From positions 1,351,782-1,415,781 of the forward strand of contig FN649750.1 in assembly GCA_000310025.1 (NCBI GenBank): DNA of 64,000 nucleotides, given 5' to 3'. The position numbers and the translations under genes are program-made. Below are positions 48,854-59,389 of the stretch, piece after piece (the stretch's first letter is position 1; every line of letters begins with the position of its first letter). Origin of the DNA: Ectocarpus siliculosus. Taxonomy: Eukaryota; Sar; Phaeophyceae; Ectocarpales; Ectocarpaceae. The notes under the pieces were generated by a model, which saw only the letters and a list, made by a program, of their open reading frames with translations, had not been told where the DNA came from and searched no databases.

Positions 48854-49196
48854 CTTGGTCTGGGTGAGCACCGCCTGCCGGCGCTGCAGCTGGTGCCGCT
48901 GCCCCTTTCTCGTTGCCGCGACCTGAAGGAGGGGTAGCGTGGCCCGCTCCCCCTTCCCCAACAACAGGCGACATCACCGGCGTGTACGCGCTCCTGATTC
49001 TTCGCCTGTACCCCTCCCTCATCCTCTCCATCTCCAGTTTGTCCTCCGCCAGCTCTTCCGGCGTCATCTTCCGGTTGGGCTCACATTCGACCTGGTCCCG
49101 AGGTTCGCGCCCCCCGTTCAACCGTTCGCCCGTCCAGAAAGCTTGCATGTTGTCCCAATAAATCATTGTGTCGATCATTCGTTCTTGTTCTTGTTG
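48854..49196 (-). CDS. Candidate internal exon of an unrecognised gene
   Basis: The minus-strand frame runs from a candidate acceptor (taaag before CAACAAGAAC) to a GTATAC donor at 48853-48848. The N-terminal half is charged and helical, with RMIDTMIYWDNMQAFWTGER and TPEELAEDKLEMERMREGY. The C-terminal half is rich in Gly, Ala and Pro and looks disordered. The amino acid mix and clean borders suggest real coding sequence. Neighbouring exons are not identified. It could belong to the gene at 51198-52021 only if the stop at 51198 is bypassed by another splice form. I do not recognise the family. Confidence 0.45.
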
Positions 49197-49799
49197 CTTT
49201 ACCGAACAAGTGCAGATCGTGAAGTAGGCGAGTACAAGGGGCAGCGAACAGGTTCTCAAAACATTCATCACAGCAAACTCCTGCTAAGAGCACATCCGAT
49301 GGTATCATGAAGCTTCTTCCTTCCTTCCACCATGACCCCGCGAAAATCGGCCCTGTGGCCCTGACTCCGTGTTGATGAAGCCACAATATTCCAGAGCGAA
49401 GTACGGTCAGCCAAGCGGTTACTGAAAACTTTCCATCGAATGTGCTCCGCAACAAAGTTCCACTGTACGCATTATCTGTTTCGTATCGGAAACGTTGTTT
49501 CTCGATTCCGACGAAAGTTGGTAGACACTCCATGCAACGAGCATTTCGGCACGATGTTGCGATGTGCAAAGAGAGTACCAAAGGCATGATGAAAACAGAC
49601 ACGATTGAAGTCAAGGAATGGACACAGATGAAAACACAGCAGCCGTGTCGCAAATTGTACAGCGGAAGAAATAGCGACTATCCTCAAGGTTGCGCGGGAA
49701 ACTCGAAAGTTGAAAATGTGGACTCGAAACGTTCTGAAGAGAGAGGGCATAAACCATCCGTTTCTACCTTTCTCTCCCCCGACTGGGCACTCTCACCAA

Positions 49800-50460
49800 A
49801 TTTGACAATCGCGCGCCCGCGTCACCCCCACCGAAGGTGGTGCGAGGATGGAGGGAGCGCCTGCAGCAAGCGCGACGGGGGATCCCTCGAAAGTGGAGTG
49901 GCGCAGCTCAGCACGGGGAGGGAGTTACCTCGACAGTGGACACGACGGCGACGGTCACGCGAGCGCGCGACCGGCCAACTTGGAGAGAAACATGAAGGTG
50001 TGCGGCTGTAGGCTCGGTTGGGGGAGAGACAGGCTGGGAATGGAGGATGGTGTATGNNNNNNNNNNNNNNNNNNNNNNNNNNNNNNNNNNNNNNNNNNNN
50101 NNNNNNNNNNNNNNNNNNNNNNNNNNNNNNNNNNNNNNNNNNNNNNNNNNNNNNNNGGCTCTCGATCAGAACGTTCCAAGCCAAACGCTCCGAAGGAAAA
50201 CCGGCACACACCATCCTCCATTCCCACCACCCCTGTCTCTCCCCCAACCGAGCCTGCAACCGCACACCTTCATGTTTCTCTCCAGGTTGGCCGGTCGCGC
50301 GCTCGCGGGACCGTCACCGTCGTGTTCACTGTCGAGGTAACAACCTCCCCGTGCTGAACTGCGCCACTCCACTTTCGAGGAATCCCCCGTTGCGCTTGCT
50401 GCAGGCGCTCCCCCCATCAGCACCCCACCTTCGCCACCCTGCAAGACCGACAAGTGGAGC
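49800..50460. repeat. Foldback element with the assembly gap at its centre
   Basis: The left arm (about 49840-50050) and right arm (about 50160-50455) are reverse complements. Both carry GGAGCGCCTGCAGCAAGCGC or its complement and the region encoding NLERNMKVCGCRLGWGRD when read inward. The centre is 100 N (50057-50156). Hairpins of this kind often defeat assembly, so the gap probably marks the loop or more arm sequence. Mirrored open frames on the two strands are artefacts of the palindrome. Confidence 0.8.
50057..50156. other. Assembly gap, 100 N
   Basis: Fixed-length gap at the centre of the inverted repeat. Confidence 0.95.
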
Positions 50461-50679
50461 GGGTTCGGAAACTTGAAGAAGGCATGAACAAAATGAGGAA
50501 CTGGCAGCCGTGCCGCAAACAGTACAACGGGACGCACTATGTCTTGGGCTACACTTACCTTTTTGTCCACAAGCATCTTATTCCCGTGTTTCAAACTACA
50601 TACTGGAGCTTGTACTCTTCACGCACGTTGCCCCAACCTGCTCCATTTTACGTCTCGCGGCATGATGGTAATAGTGGAG

Positions 50680-50797
50680 GTGGTGTGCGGATGGGTGAAG
50701 CGCCTGCAAGAACGGCAACGGGGAGCCCCATCCCTCCACCGAGGAATCCCCCGCTGTTACTGCAGGCGCTCCCCCCTACCGCACACCACCCACACTC
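50680..50797. repeat. Short foldback of the same family as 49800-50460
   Basis: Starts GGTGGTGTGCGGATGGG and ends CCGCACACCACC. The arms contain AGCGCCTGCA and TGCAGGCGCT, shared with the larger foldback. Its surroundings (CAGCCGTGCCGCAAACAGTA before it, CTGCAAGACC after it) also recur beside the larger foldback, so foldback and flanks were duplicated together. Confidence 0.75.
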
Positions 50798-50989
50798 GAA
50801 TCATCACGCTGCAAGACCAACAATGGAGCAGGGTGGGAAATACCTCTTCGGATTCGAGCTATGTAGCGGAGCACAGGAAGAAGAGGGACTCAAAGGGTAA
50901 GACCTGGGGGAGCGTTGTCGATACTCGCACGGACGCATCAAAAACCGATTGCAAGCACAACCTCCTCGTGTACGGTTAGAGCAACATTA

Positions 50990-51440
50990 ACGGCGGGTGG
51001 GCTAAGTCCGTCGCGGAACGTCACCCCCCCGGCGTTGACCACCCTACCGACCATCGGGCGCGTGTCAGGAGCGGTGGGTGGGGGTGATGGCCGCGTTGAG
51101 AATAAGGTGCTTGGCTGCGACGACTCCAAGGGTGCATCGGTCGCCAGGGCGGGACCTGCGGCGGCTAGAATGGGAAGCAAGGATGATGAGGCCGAGTTTA
51201 CTGCAAGACTCCGCGCTCTTGCGGTAACCCGACCCTATCCTCCTTGCTCCACGTGCTAGCCGCCGCAGCTCCCACCTTGGCGACCGATGCACCCTTGGAG
51301 TCGTCGCAGCCAACCACGTTGCTCTCACCACGGCCATAGCCCCCACACGCCACTCCTGACACGAGCCCGATGGTCGGTAGGGTGGTCGACGCCGGGGGGG
51401 CGATATTCCGCGACGGGCTTAGTCCACCCGTCGTTGCTGT
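50990..51440. repeat. Inverted repeat containing the last exon of the 51.2-52.0 kb gene
   Basis: The left arm (about 50990-51193) is the reverse complement, with mismatches, of 51233-51440. Read inward, both arms encode GGLSPSRN, LPTIG and GCDDSKGASVA. The right arm (minus strand) carries the frame that joins to an upstream exon; the left arm has no such partner, so it looks like an inverted duplicate. About 40 bp separate the arms. Confidence 0.75.
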
Positions 51441-52021
51441 TGTTGTTGCTGTTGCTGCCTGTAAATGAAAATGAGAAATTAACTTGGTGATGAAATTGGA
51501 GATAGTTTCAATGACAGAGGCAGGACAGAGAGAATCCGCTAGCGATCGATTCATGTACAAGTTATGCGTAGGACGGGCCCTCGTTTCGATCTTCTCGTAT
51601 CATTGGCTGTAGACAAAAGTGGCTGACTACATGCACATACCTGGTGCGTGGATGCCACGGCCGGCCCCGCCCCCACTTGACTCGCCTGTGCGCTGGATGC
51701 CGCAGCCATAGAAGCTCCAACGACTCCCGCACCGGCCGGCCCTCGACCCTCCTGGATCCGGGCAGGCGGTTGCCGTACCTTGCTCTGGGCTTCATTCCGT
51801 CCCGGCTTCGCTCCTGCGTGCGTGGGGCCGGCTGCCGACGCCCTTCGTCCCCCGCTCGAGTGCCTTGGTGAAAAGCCCGGCGACGTCGAACGTACAGCGG
51901 GAGCGGGAGCAGAAACCGAGACGCCGTCACTGAGCCACGCACCCAGGTCTTGCTCGTCTCCGGCTTGCGGCCTCACACCCAACCGATTGGAGCAGGACAC
52001 CGTGGTGCTCGAACGTTTCAC
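51198..52021 (-). CDS. Two 3' exons of an unrecognised Ser/Ala/Gly/Pro-rich protein
   Basis: Exon 52021-51641 (127 codons, after CTGCAG and before a GTATGT donor) joins in phase 0 to exon 51458-51198 (86 codons plus TAA, after TTTACAG). Both splice borders match consensus. The product is low-complexity, with runs of Ala, Ser, Pro and Gly and the segments LGAWLSDGVSVSAPAPAV and NVVGCDDSKGASVA. No domain is recognised. Upstream exons are not identified, so the start is unknown. The last exon is also present as an inverted copy immediately downstream, and the exon's end lies in the arm of that palindrome. Confidence 0.45.
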
Positions 52022-52099
52022 CTGCAGTGTGGACTGGCGTGAAATAGCGGAAGTCACCGGCACGTTTCCTTGAGAGAAGACGTCTTAGAAACGGCGACA

Positions 52100-53265
52100 C
52101 TCTCTGGTCAATGTTTTGACTAGGCTTGTCAACAGGGTCAAAACATGCACCGCCTTGAATCAACTTCCTGCTCTGTTTCAAAGAAGGAACGGCACAGCAT
52201 GTGCTTGTTTCATACGAAGCATTACAGTATCCCTCCCCACGGTGTACCACAATCAGCATTCATCGTAAGTTGGAGCTGTCTCAATCAATGTACACTGCAA
52301 GCACAACCGAGGCAGGTCAACTCTTGGAATAGAAATCGCCATGAGGGACAGGGGGATGGTTTGCGCTTCATGAGATGCGCTTCATGAGATGCGCTCCATG
52401 TCAGATAGTGTACGCGTCATGGAATCCACCATTTACAAACATAAAAACATCATCAAGGTTTGTTGTCATATATAGCGTTCGCTTGAATGGGCCGCCACGA
52501 TTAGTTCGATCTGGATGGCGAGCGACGTGAACGTTGGGAGCAGTCCCGTTCGATTCAGTCTCGTTCGACGGAGAAACGTAGCCGCGCGTAAGGTCATGCC
52601 CATTGTGGCTGTAGGTTTAACGTTTCCCGCGGTAAAGGCGGAATTCCCGTTGAAACAAGAGATTCTCGTCAACCGCAGGGGTATGCGCCACCCTATCACC
52701 CTGTCTCCGCCCGATCAAACGCCTTGTGTAGGTAATTCCTGCTCGATTCTCGAATCAGCTCCAACACGACCTGTCGTCCCCGATCCCTTCCATCGACATG
52801 CCCGTGACAAAGCACCATGTCCGATTTCGACCGTCGCAATCGACGAGTGAATCAACGGCGTCATCGAACCCGCGAAACAAATCGTGCACCGTGGCGACCT
52901 CGTAGTTTCCTGTTTCTGGGGTGACCATGAGACATAGTCAGGCACTCACATCGTGTTTCTTTGTAGATATCGTTGCGTCGGCCAGCAGGCTCCTCAAGGC
53001 TTCCCCCACGTCGGGCCCTCCCTTGCCGGGATTCATCTGACCTGATGGTGCCGGCAACCAAGGCATACGGTTTGCGGGGCGAGTGAGGACAGTTGCCCCG
53101 TGTAGCCTGCCATGGTGTTCCAACACACGTGCTTTCATGGGCACAAGACACTCTAACCTACCACAAGGCATTTGATGGTGACAGAGGCGGGAACAATGGC
53201 ATCCATCGGTCGAGATTGCGGTCAGCAGGCACTAGCCCAACGTGACACTAGTTGTCTCCGAATAC
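52100..53265. other. Spacer with unassigned open frames
   Basis: A 111-codon plus-strand frame (52515-52850) is open but has no recognisable domain or splice context. A tandem ATGAGATGCGCTTC reiteration lies at about 52368-52400. Nothing else is supported. Confidence 0.35.
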
Positions 53266-53269
53266 TGTA

Positions 53270-53930
53270 TGCAAGAGGTGCGATATTGAAGCGACGGCAT
53301 CGCCGGCAATGGTGAGCCACCAATGATAGCATGTGCTTCGAGAACAACCTAAAACGAGAAGGCCAGTGTCGAAGAGCTTCCGAATAGTCACTACCATGAG
53401 CTACCACAAGTAACGGCAACAACTACCCCTCGCCACCGTTCCGAAACCCCACGATGGTGGACGAGGACCAACAGCATCTAACAACGCATCTGAGCACCAA
53501 GCCCAGCGAAAACAGCAACAGCAACGACAACCACAACAACAGCAGCAACGACAGCAACAACAACTCTCTGAACCAAAACAGTAGCAACAACAACAACACG
53601 CTCATTCTTGTCACCGGCAGAGATTGTCCTCCTGCGGACCGCGTTTGGCTGGAATGCAATCATGTCGCCGTTGAGTTCGAAGCCGAGCCTGGCGGATGCC
53701 GTCATGGAGGTCGACCGCACGCGGCCCATGCGTCGTTTTTCACCTCCTGCAAAAAAAGAAAATTGGTTGTTGCACCGTCTTGAGTGTCGTGGAATGGAAG
53801 ATACTTTTCGCCATCGGGAGGGGGTGCAACAGCTGACCAATGTCGCCATCGTCGTATTCATTGAGAATTGTTTGCAGGTTGGCATTGCCGTTGTACACCT
53901 TTCGTCAAATGTTGGACTCGTGCTGCGCGA
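53270..53930 (+). repeat. Dispersed repeat related to 21550-22330, with a CAA-rich frame
   Basis: Same block order as the copy at 21.6-22.3 kb. An ATG frame at 53454-53783 (109 codons) starts MVDEDQQHLTTHLS and runs through an Asn/Ser-rich stretch made by an ACAACAGC-type microsatellite (53500-53600). The corresponding frame at 21.8 kb is shifted and lacks the Asn run. It may be a decayed gene family or a mobile-element fragment. I do not recognise the product. Confidence 0.45.
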
Positions 53931-54297
53931 TTGACCTATACCTGGTATATGGTATTTTTTCTGCAGGAGATGATCAAATGTAGCCCTAACCCCTGTGTTT
54001 GCTTTCATAGTTCGGCACGGCATGTTCTTGCCTGACACCGGAATCGGCGATCAGGAGGAACATCTTCAAAAAGAAAATTGTAGCCATTATCGCGGGACGG
54101 TACTTTCAGCGGGAATATTGCTGTTGATCGTTTTGCTGCTCTGCTGCTGTTGATTGCCCGAGGGGGCGTTGGCAGATGCCAAAGTAAGGGAAGGTTAGGA
54201 GACGTCACTAGAGCAATTGCACTGGCTTCCAACTGATAAGGGAGCCGCTCAGTCAATACTTTAAGTCATATGCTAGGGTCTGGTTTATCTTTTCTGT

Positions 54298-54573
54298 TTA
54301 ACATCCCCCCGAGTCAATTTCTGCCTCCGTTTTTGCTCTCAATCCGCTGAGAAATTGACAAGAATATTGAGGTCTTGAGGTTTCAGCCCGAAACCGATAC
54401 TCGCCTCCGGATGCGCTGTCATTTCGTTCGCCTCCGGTGACACCTCTGCTCGTCAGAGCGACGCCCTGGGCGAGGCGAAGTACTCTCAGGCAAATGCTCG
54501 CGACCACCGAAAGTACAGCCGAGATGGTGCATAACAGCCGCACCCACCCGAAAACACCGGCGCTCGCCCACAC
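54298..54573 (-). CDS. Possible membrane-protein exon, unrecognised
   Basis: The minus frame of about 90 codons opens with a hydrophobic stretch, FGWVRLLCTISAVLSVVASI, long enough for one membrane segment. It is followed by a polar tail. It ends in a stop near 54300. There are no clear flanking exons, so it could be chance. Low confidence. Confidence 0.25.
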   Translation of the reverse strand: MWASAGVFGWVRLLCTISAVLSVVASICLRVLRLAQGVALTSRGVTGGERNDSASGGEYRFRAETSRPQYSCQFLSGLRAKTEAEIDSGGC

Positions 54574-54619
54574 AGAATTATCGTCTGCCGGCTGTTACAG
54601 CAATAGGAGGTAAATGAAG

Positions 54620-55480
54620 TACACATTAACGGAAGCGAGCAAGGATATTGTCAAGAGGCCTCACGACAAGACTGGGTTACACGACGAGGGCAACAGATTA
54701 TGGACAATCAATGCCGTTGCTTACGTGACACGCCTGTGATACTCAGGAAACGTGGTTTCTTAACATAGTACTTGCTTTGTGATGGGAAAGCACTTCATGG
54801 AATTCAGGGATTCGATGTCCGGTTGTGACTTGACGTATTCCACTTCACCCAGCAACAAATAACCAAGCGGAACGAGCAGGGGCGTCAGCCAGCCGAACAA
54901 AAGACAGGGTCAAAACGGAATTTAGGTCGAGGGGTGCGACGGCGGCGTTTCAGTATCACCACCGAGCGCTTGGTTGATAGCCACACAATCGCCTGGTGAT
55001 TCAGCTCTCCGATCTTCTACTTGGGACTCTGACGTCGGAAGTTGTGGTCGGAACTGACGGTGTTGACGCTTCGGATTGAGCGCAATGGATTGGCCGTGAT
55101 AATCCCCTTCCTTGACTCTGCGGCTGGATCTTGACTACTTCACATACACCGAAAACAATCTCTTCATTAGAAACGTATGATGTAGAGAGGACATCAATAT
55201 GCTCACCTCCGCTGCACATAGTGCCTCAGGCTTCGGTACTGGGATGATGTACATAGGGTTTGGCAGAGCAGATGTTGGTGACCACATTGCTAGACAACTT
55301 TGCACTTCACCGCATGCCCTCGATTCTCACGGACCGATCAGGCCCTGAATCAAAACGTTGTTTCACTTGAGACTTTTCTAAACGGCAAGTCCACCCCTCC
55401 CCATCCACATGATCCCATGATTCTTGAACTGAGAAAAATCTCTTTTGAGAACGCCTACCTCTGGCGAAACCCCGCTTCCC
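54620..55480. other. Spacer, nothing recognised
   Basis: No exon or repeat could be supported in this interval. Confidence 0.35.
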
Positions 55481-55489
55481 CCAAGATAC

Positions 55490-55681
55490 CTGGACGACAG
55501 CAGTGGTCTCTTTCTCATCTTCGCGGGGAAGGACGAATGGAAGTCCCACTGCAGCTACGTTGCTGGCCACCAGCGACGCGATTGCCACAGGGGGTGCCCC
55601 AGCCAGAGCTACCGGAGCAGCAAGCAATGACACAACCGCGGCAGCCGCCGGGAGGCCAAACCCCGCCAACTTCGTAAGAGC
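55490..55681 (-). CDS. Candidate exon of an Ala/Val-rich helical or membrane protein
   Basis: 64 codons in phase 0 at both ends, between a TTTCTCAG acceptor and a GTATCT donor. It encodes ALTKLAGFGLP, then long hydrophobic Ala/Val/Leu segments and PREDEKETTAVVQ. Just upstream on the same strand, in a different frame, lies an amphipathic stretch containing VTAAQIVVRLNSLRAML (about 55690-55765). It would read on smoothly if one base were added or two removed at the junction. This suggests a frameshifted gene, a sequence error or an unusual splice. No family is recognised. Confidence 0.4.
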
Positions 55682-55799
55682 CTGAGAAATGTTCGCACGG
55701 CGGCGGCAGAGGCGGTCAACATGGCGCGTAGGGAGTTCAATCGCACAACAATTTGAGCAGCAGTAACCCGGGTCGAAAGCTCAGAGTCGAGGCTTGGGG

Positions 55800-58700
55800 C
55801 TGGTCGGCAGCTTTTAGCGGGGCTGACATGATTTAGGAATTAGGTGTTGGTGGGCAGAGGGCGCCGTTTGAACTGCCGATGTTTCGGTCAAGCCGTTGTC
55901 TGCCTGTTGAATTGGCCTGAGCGGGGGAGAGCTCGTCAATCGGAAAGGATTAATAGGCCCCGGAGCCACCTTTACAACAGAGGGGGCGTTGTCGGCATTA
56001 ACTCGAAAATGTCCCAGGGGGCAACGTTCTCAGGGGGGGCGTGTCCCACTGCTCTGTCCACATCCGTCCCACTCACTCTGCCCGAACTGTTTTAACAGAC
56101 TCAAGCTGGTCAAGGTGGCTCTGGGTATGCATGCCTATACATACGCGATTGAAAGCGTCCCCACTCGGCCGCTATCGTCAGACAATGCACAACCCAAGCT
56201 ACCTGGATATTTACTTCGACTCCAACATCACATCCAAGACGGCACGCCTGCACGCTCTTGCCTTGGAAGGTTCCTTCGTCGGAGAAGGAATGGTCTCTTG
56301 GTTAGCCTCAATCGCCTTGGCTGGGAAGAGTACGTAGCCCAGCGATGGTCGCTGAGAAGCGAAACACACCAGGAAAAAACACGCTCTTGTCGCCCAACCC
56401 ATCATCCTTGTCAAAGTAACGTCTCACACCTGGGATGATGAAAAAAAACGACATGCCATGGGGTGCAAGGGTGTAGTGAGAGTTGGCCATTGCGGCAAGT
56501 GCGTTTCCAATATCACTCTGATGTCCGGAGATGTGCACAAAGTTAGTATCGAATATCAAAGAGGGACCCTCCCTTTCTTGGGTTTCTTGTGCATTCGGAG
56601 GTACTGTGGGTGTAGGTGGAACACCTACTCTTGCTGCGGTTGTTGTTCGGATGAAGTCGATCGGGCTGTTTGAACGCTAATAACGTTGTTGGCATCATCC
56701 CGACCATGACTACACCTATCGTAAGGTGTTGCATCTCGAACCGCTTCCTCGATTCTCTATCAAACAAATCCCATCGTCGACGGTGCCATAGCAGCAAAGT
56801 TCAGATCTGAGCCGCCGCAAGCGTGGCAAACGTGGAGAATAGTGAGGTGTTGCGTTACAGCAAGCTGGAGTAAAGCAATAGAACACGCTTCACGAGTTTC
56901 CTACCCTCAGGGGCACGCACTGGAAACAATGTGCGTGAGTTCGCTTCTAGTCGACCACGATCGTTGTACCGGCCAGATGTGTGTGTGTATGCGTGGCTCG
57001 AACAACTTGGCCTCTTGGCAACCATCGGTTCAAGACACACTGCGGTATGCTCTCGTCGTGTATCTCAACTTCCCTAATATTCCAACACGTACAACTGGCG
57101 GGGCGTCTTCGTCTGCCGGGCGACAAACACGGCCCAACCACCCCCCAAAAGCGAGCGCCCAAATGCGTTCCTCATGGTTCTCTCTCTTATTGTGTGTAGT
57201 GTTCGCTCTCGCCGAAATACCCCATTTCTTGGTGGGGAGGGCTACTATACACAACAGTATCTACACACTTCTGCACCGGGATAGAGTCTATATCAATCCC
57301 GCAGTACACACTCTGCACGCCGCGGCTTCGGTTGTTGATAAAAACGCCGTACCTAATACGTAGCAAAATAGTGCTCGAGTGCAGAGTGGATACGTGGCAA
57401 GCGGAAACATCTACACCTGGTAATGGCGCGAGGAGGCACACGGGCTGCGAAGGGACACCATTTTTCACCTCGCTTCGGGAGCGACTCAAGCACATATCGA
57501 GATGCCGCGAGACAACCCAGGGACCATACCAGCTCCACCAACAGCATGTGGTGGGACCTGTCACTAAGGTCAACTCATGTGCACTCGAGCCTTTCGCCGA
57601 TTTGACGCTTGCGTGTGTGCGCGCGGCGGTACCCTCTCTTTGCCTTGATTTCGTAGTGACGCTGCACATACATAGACATGTCTAACCAAACAACCGCGCA
57701 ACAACTGAGGTCTACCACGGGGGAGATACAGTGTGCTCTTGACGGGACGACAAAGTGTCGAGTACAGGCAACCTGGACTGAGCAATACAGCGGTACCATG
57801 GCACGCGTGCATCCTCCCGCTTCTCGTGGTGAGGGCCACAAACGTGGCGCCTACCAATCCGGTCTACCGTAGTAGTCTAAATTTCATGTTTCGGCGGAAT
57901 TGGATCCTGAAATATCTGGTTGTAACCGCCACACCGCTAGGGCGTGTGGTTTGCCGGCAGAACGGCGACGGCGCCCGCAGTGAACAACCAAGGAACCAAC
58001 CATACGCCGCTTCTCTCACCTCGTGATGCTAATACTCTGAGCCGATCTGGTTCAACACAAAGCAAGTTGTGTATGTGAACGCATCAACGAACCCTCAACC
58101 CGTCGTTTTTCTGCTGAGCCCCCCCCCACCCACCCCCCCTGGCGGGGCTACAGTACCCAAAAGGCGAAACGGCGCAACAGGCAAGATATCTGAAGTGAAA
58201 ACCCGCATTATTTATTTCCGCCCACGTCACCACCCATCCTCCATTGCATGTGTAATTGTGCAGGCCATCCCTTGCCCAAGCTTCAAACACGTTGCGGCCA
58301 GGCCGATCTGGGGTTCACCAGCCTCTATCGCGTGACACGAACAACGTAACGATCGTGAATTTTGTACTATACGGTCACATACAAATGTAACCTGCAGCAG
58401 CATTTACAGCAGTCTCTCTACAGCAGTAAATAGATGGCAACACACACATCTACAGCTGTAGTAGACCGTAGAGTGCCGATTCCATCGGGGACGCAACACG
58501 GCGTCCTACTAAATAGTTGGATGTGATGAGGAGCTCGGGGTTCGCAAGGTACTCGCGCTGCCATGCCCTACTGATACCGCCCTGATTCAATGCTCTCAGA
58601 ATGCAAGGGACACGCCAAGATAGACCTAGGCTATATGCATACAATCAGTGTAGCTGGCATGGTCGATGGGAGGTACACGAGATTGCCAAGGGGTGTGCTG

Positions 58701-58900
58701 CAGTAGCAGTATGTCGAGGCAGGTTCGTCGGGAGTCTGATAGGCCCTACATGCATGCATGTTGCACAGCTTTTACTTGGTGGGGGATTTTTTTTTCCCGA
58801 CTGGAGCACCGCGAACGATGCTCTACAGTTAGCGTCAGCACAGAAACTGTGTACTTTGGGCGAGGCTGGGGTTCTTAGTCCTAAGGGTCTATGCTACGAA
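55800..58900. other. Region without supported genes
   Basis: Open frames up to 173 codons occur on both strands (for example 56842-57363, + strand). They lack domains, overlap frames of similar length on the other strand, and show no duplicated partner. A minus-strand frame at 56211-56414 begins with a signal-peptide-like MGWATRACFFLVCFA and has a GTAAAT donor nearby, which might be a first exon. That is too weak to call. Confidence 0.35.
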
Positions 58901-59389
58901 TGGCCGTTCGTGTAAGGGTTCTAACAGCTCACGAATGGTGCTCAAGTTCTTAGATTTTGTCTTTTTTAGGCTCAATTCCTCACCTGGCAAGTCCTACGTG
59001 TGGGCGCCAACGAACTGCTGCATACCGGGGCCTTTTCAAGCAATGGTGCTACATTTCGCAGAGAAATCAACACAGCATGCCCTGCTGCCAACAACCACCC
59101 AAGAGCAACCCCGATCACGGAACCTGGGTCTTCTTGGAAAGGCTTCACCGAATCCAATGGGCTGCACCTTTTCAACGTCCAACCTCTTCCATCATCGGCC
59201 ATACACCACCTGCTGCATACCACTGTCAATAAAAAAAATTGAGATCGATCCCTCGACCCACTCTCTATACAGCAGACACAGACAATCAGGCAGAGAGAAA
59301 AAAAACAAAACAAGAAAGGCCTTGAAGAAGCGAGACGGCAACCATGCCAGGAACATGGTGCGGATTCTACAGCAAGAGTCGCGACTTCT

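Noticed and set aside
49442-50011. 189-codon plus-strand frame
   Set aside because: Its right half lies in the arm of the foldback at 49.8-50.5 kb and its mirror image appears on the other strand; not evidence of a gene.
51990-52259. Minus-strand frame extending the 51.6-52.0 kb exon upstream
   Set aside because: The extension relies on a different frame or a non-ATG start; a consensus acceptor at 52022-52024 gives a cleaner exon border.
56842-57363. 173-codon plus-strand frame with a hydrophobic stretch
   Set aside because: A 160-codon frame overlaps its end on the other strand, there is no recognisable domain, and frames of this size are common by chance at this base composition.
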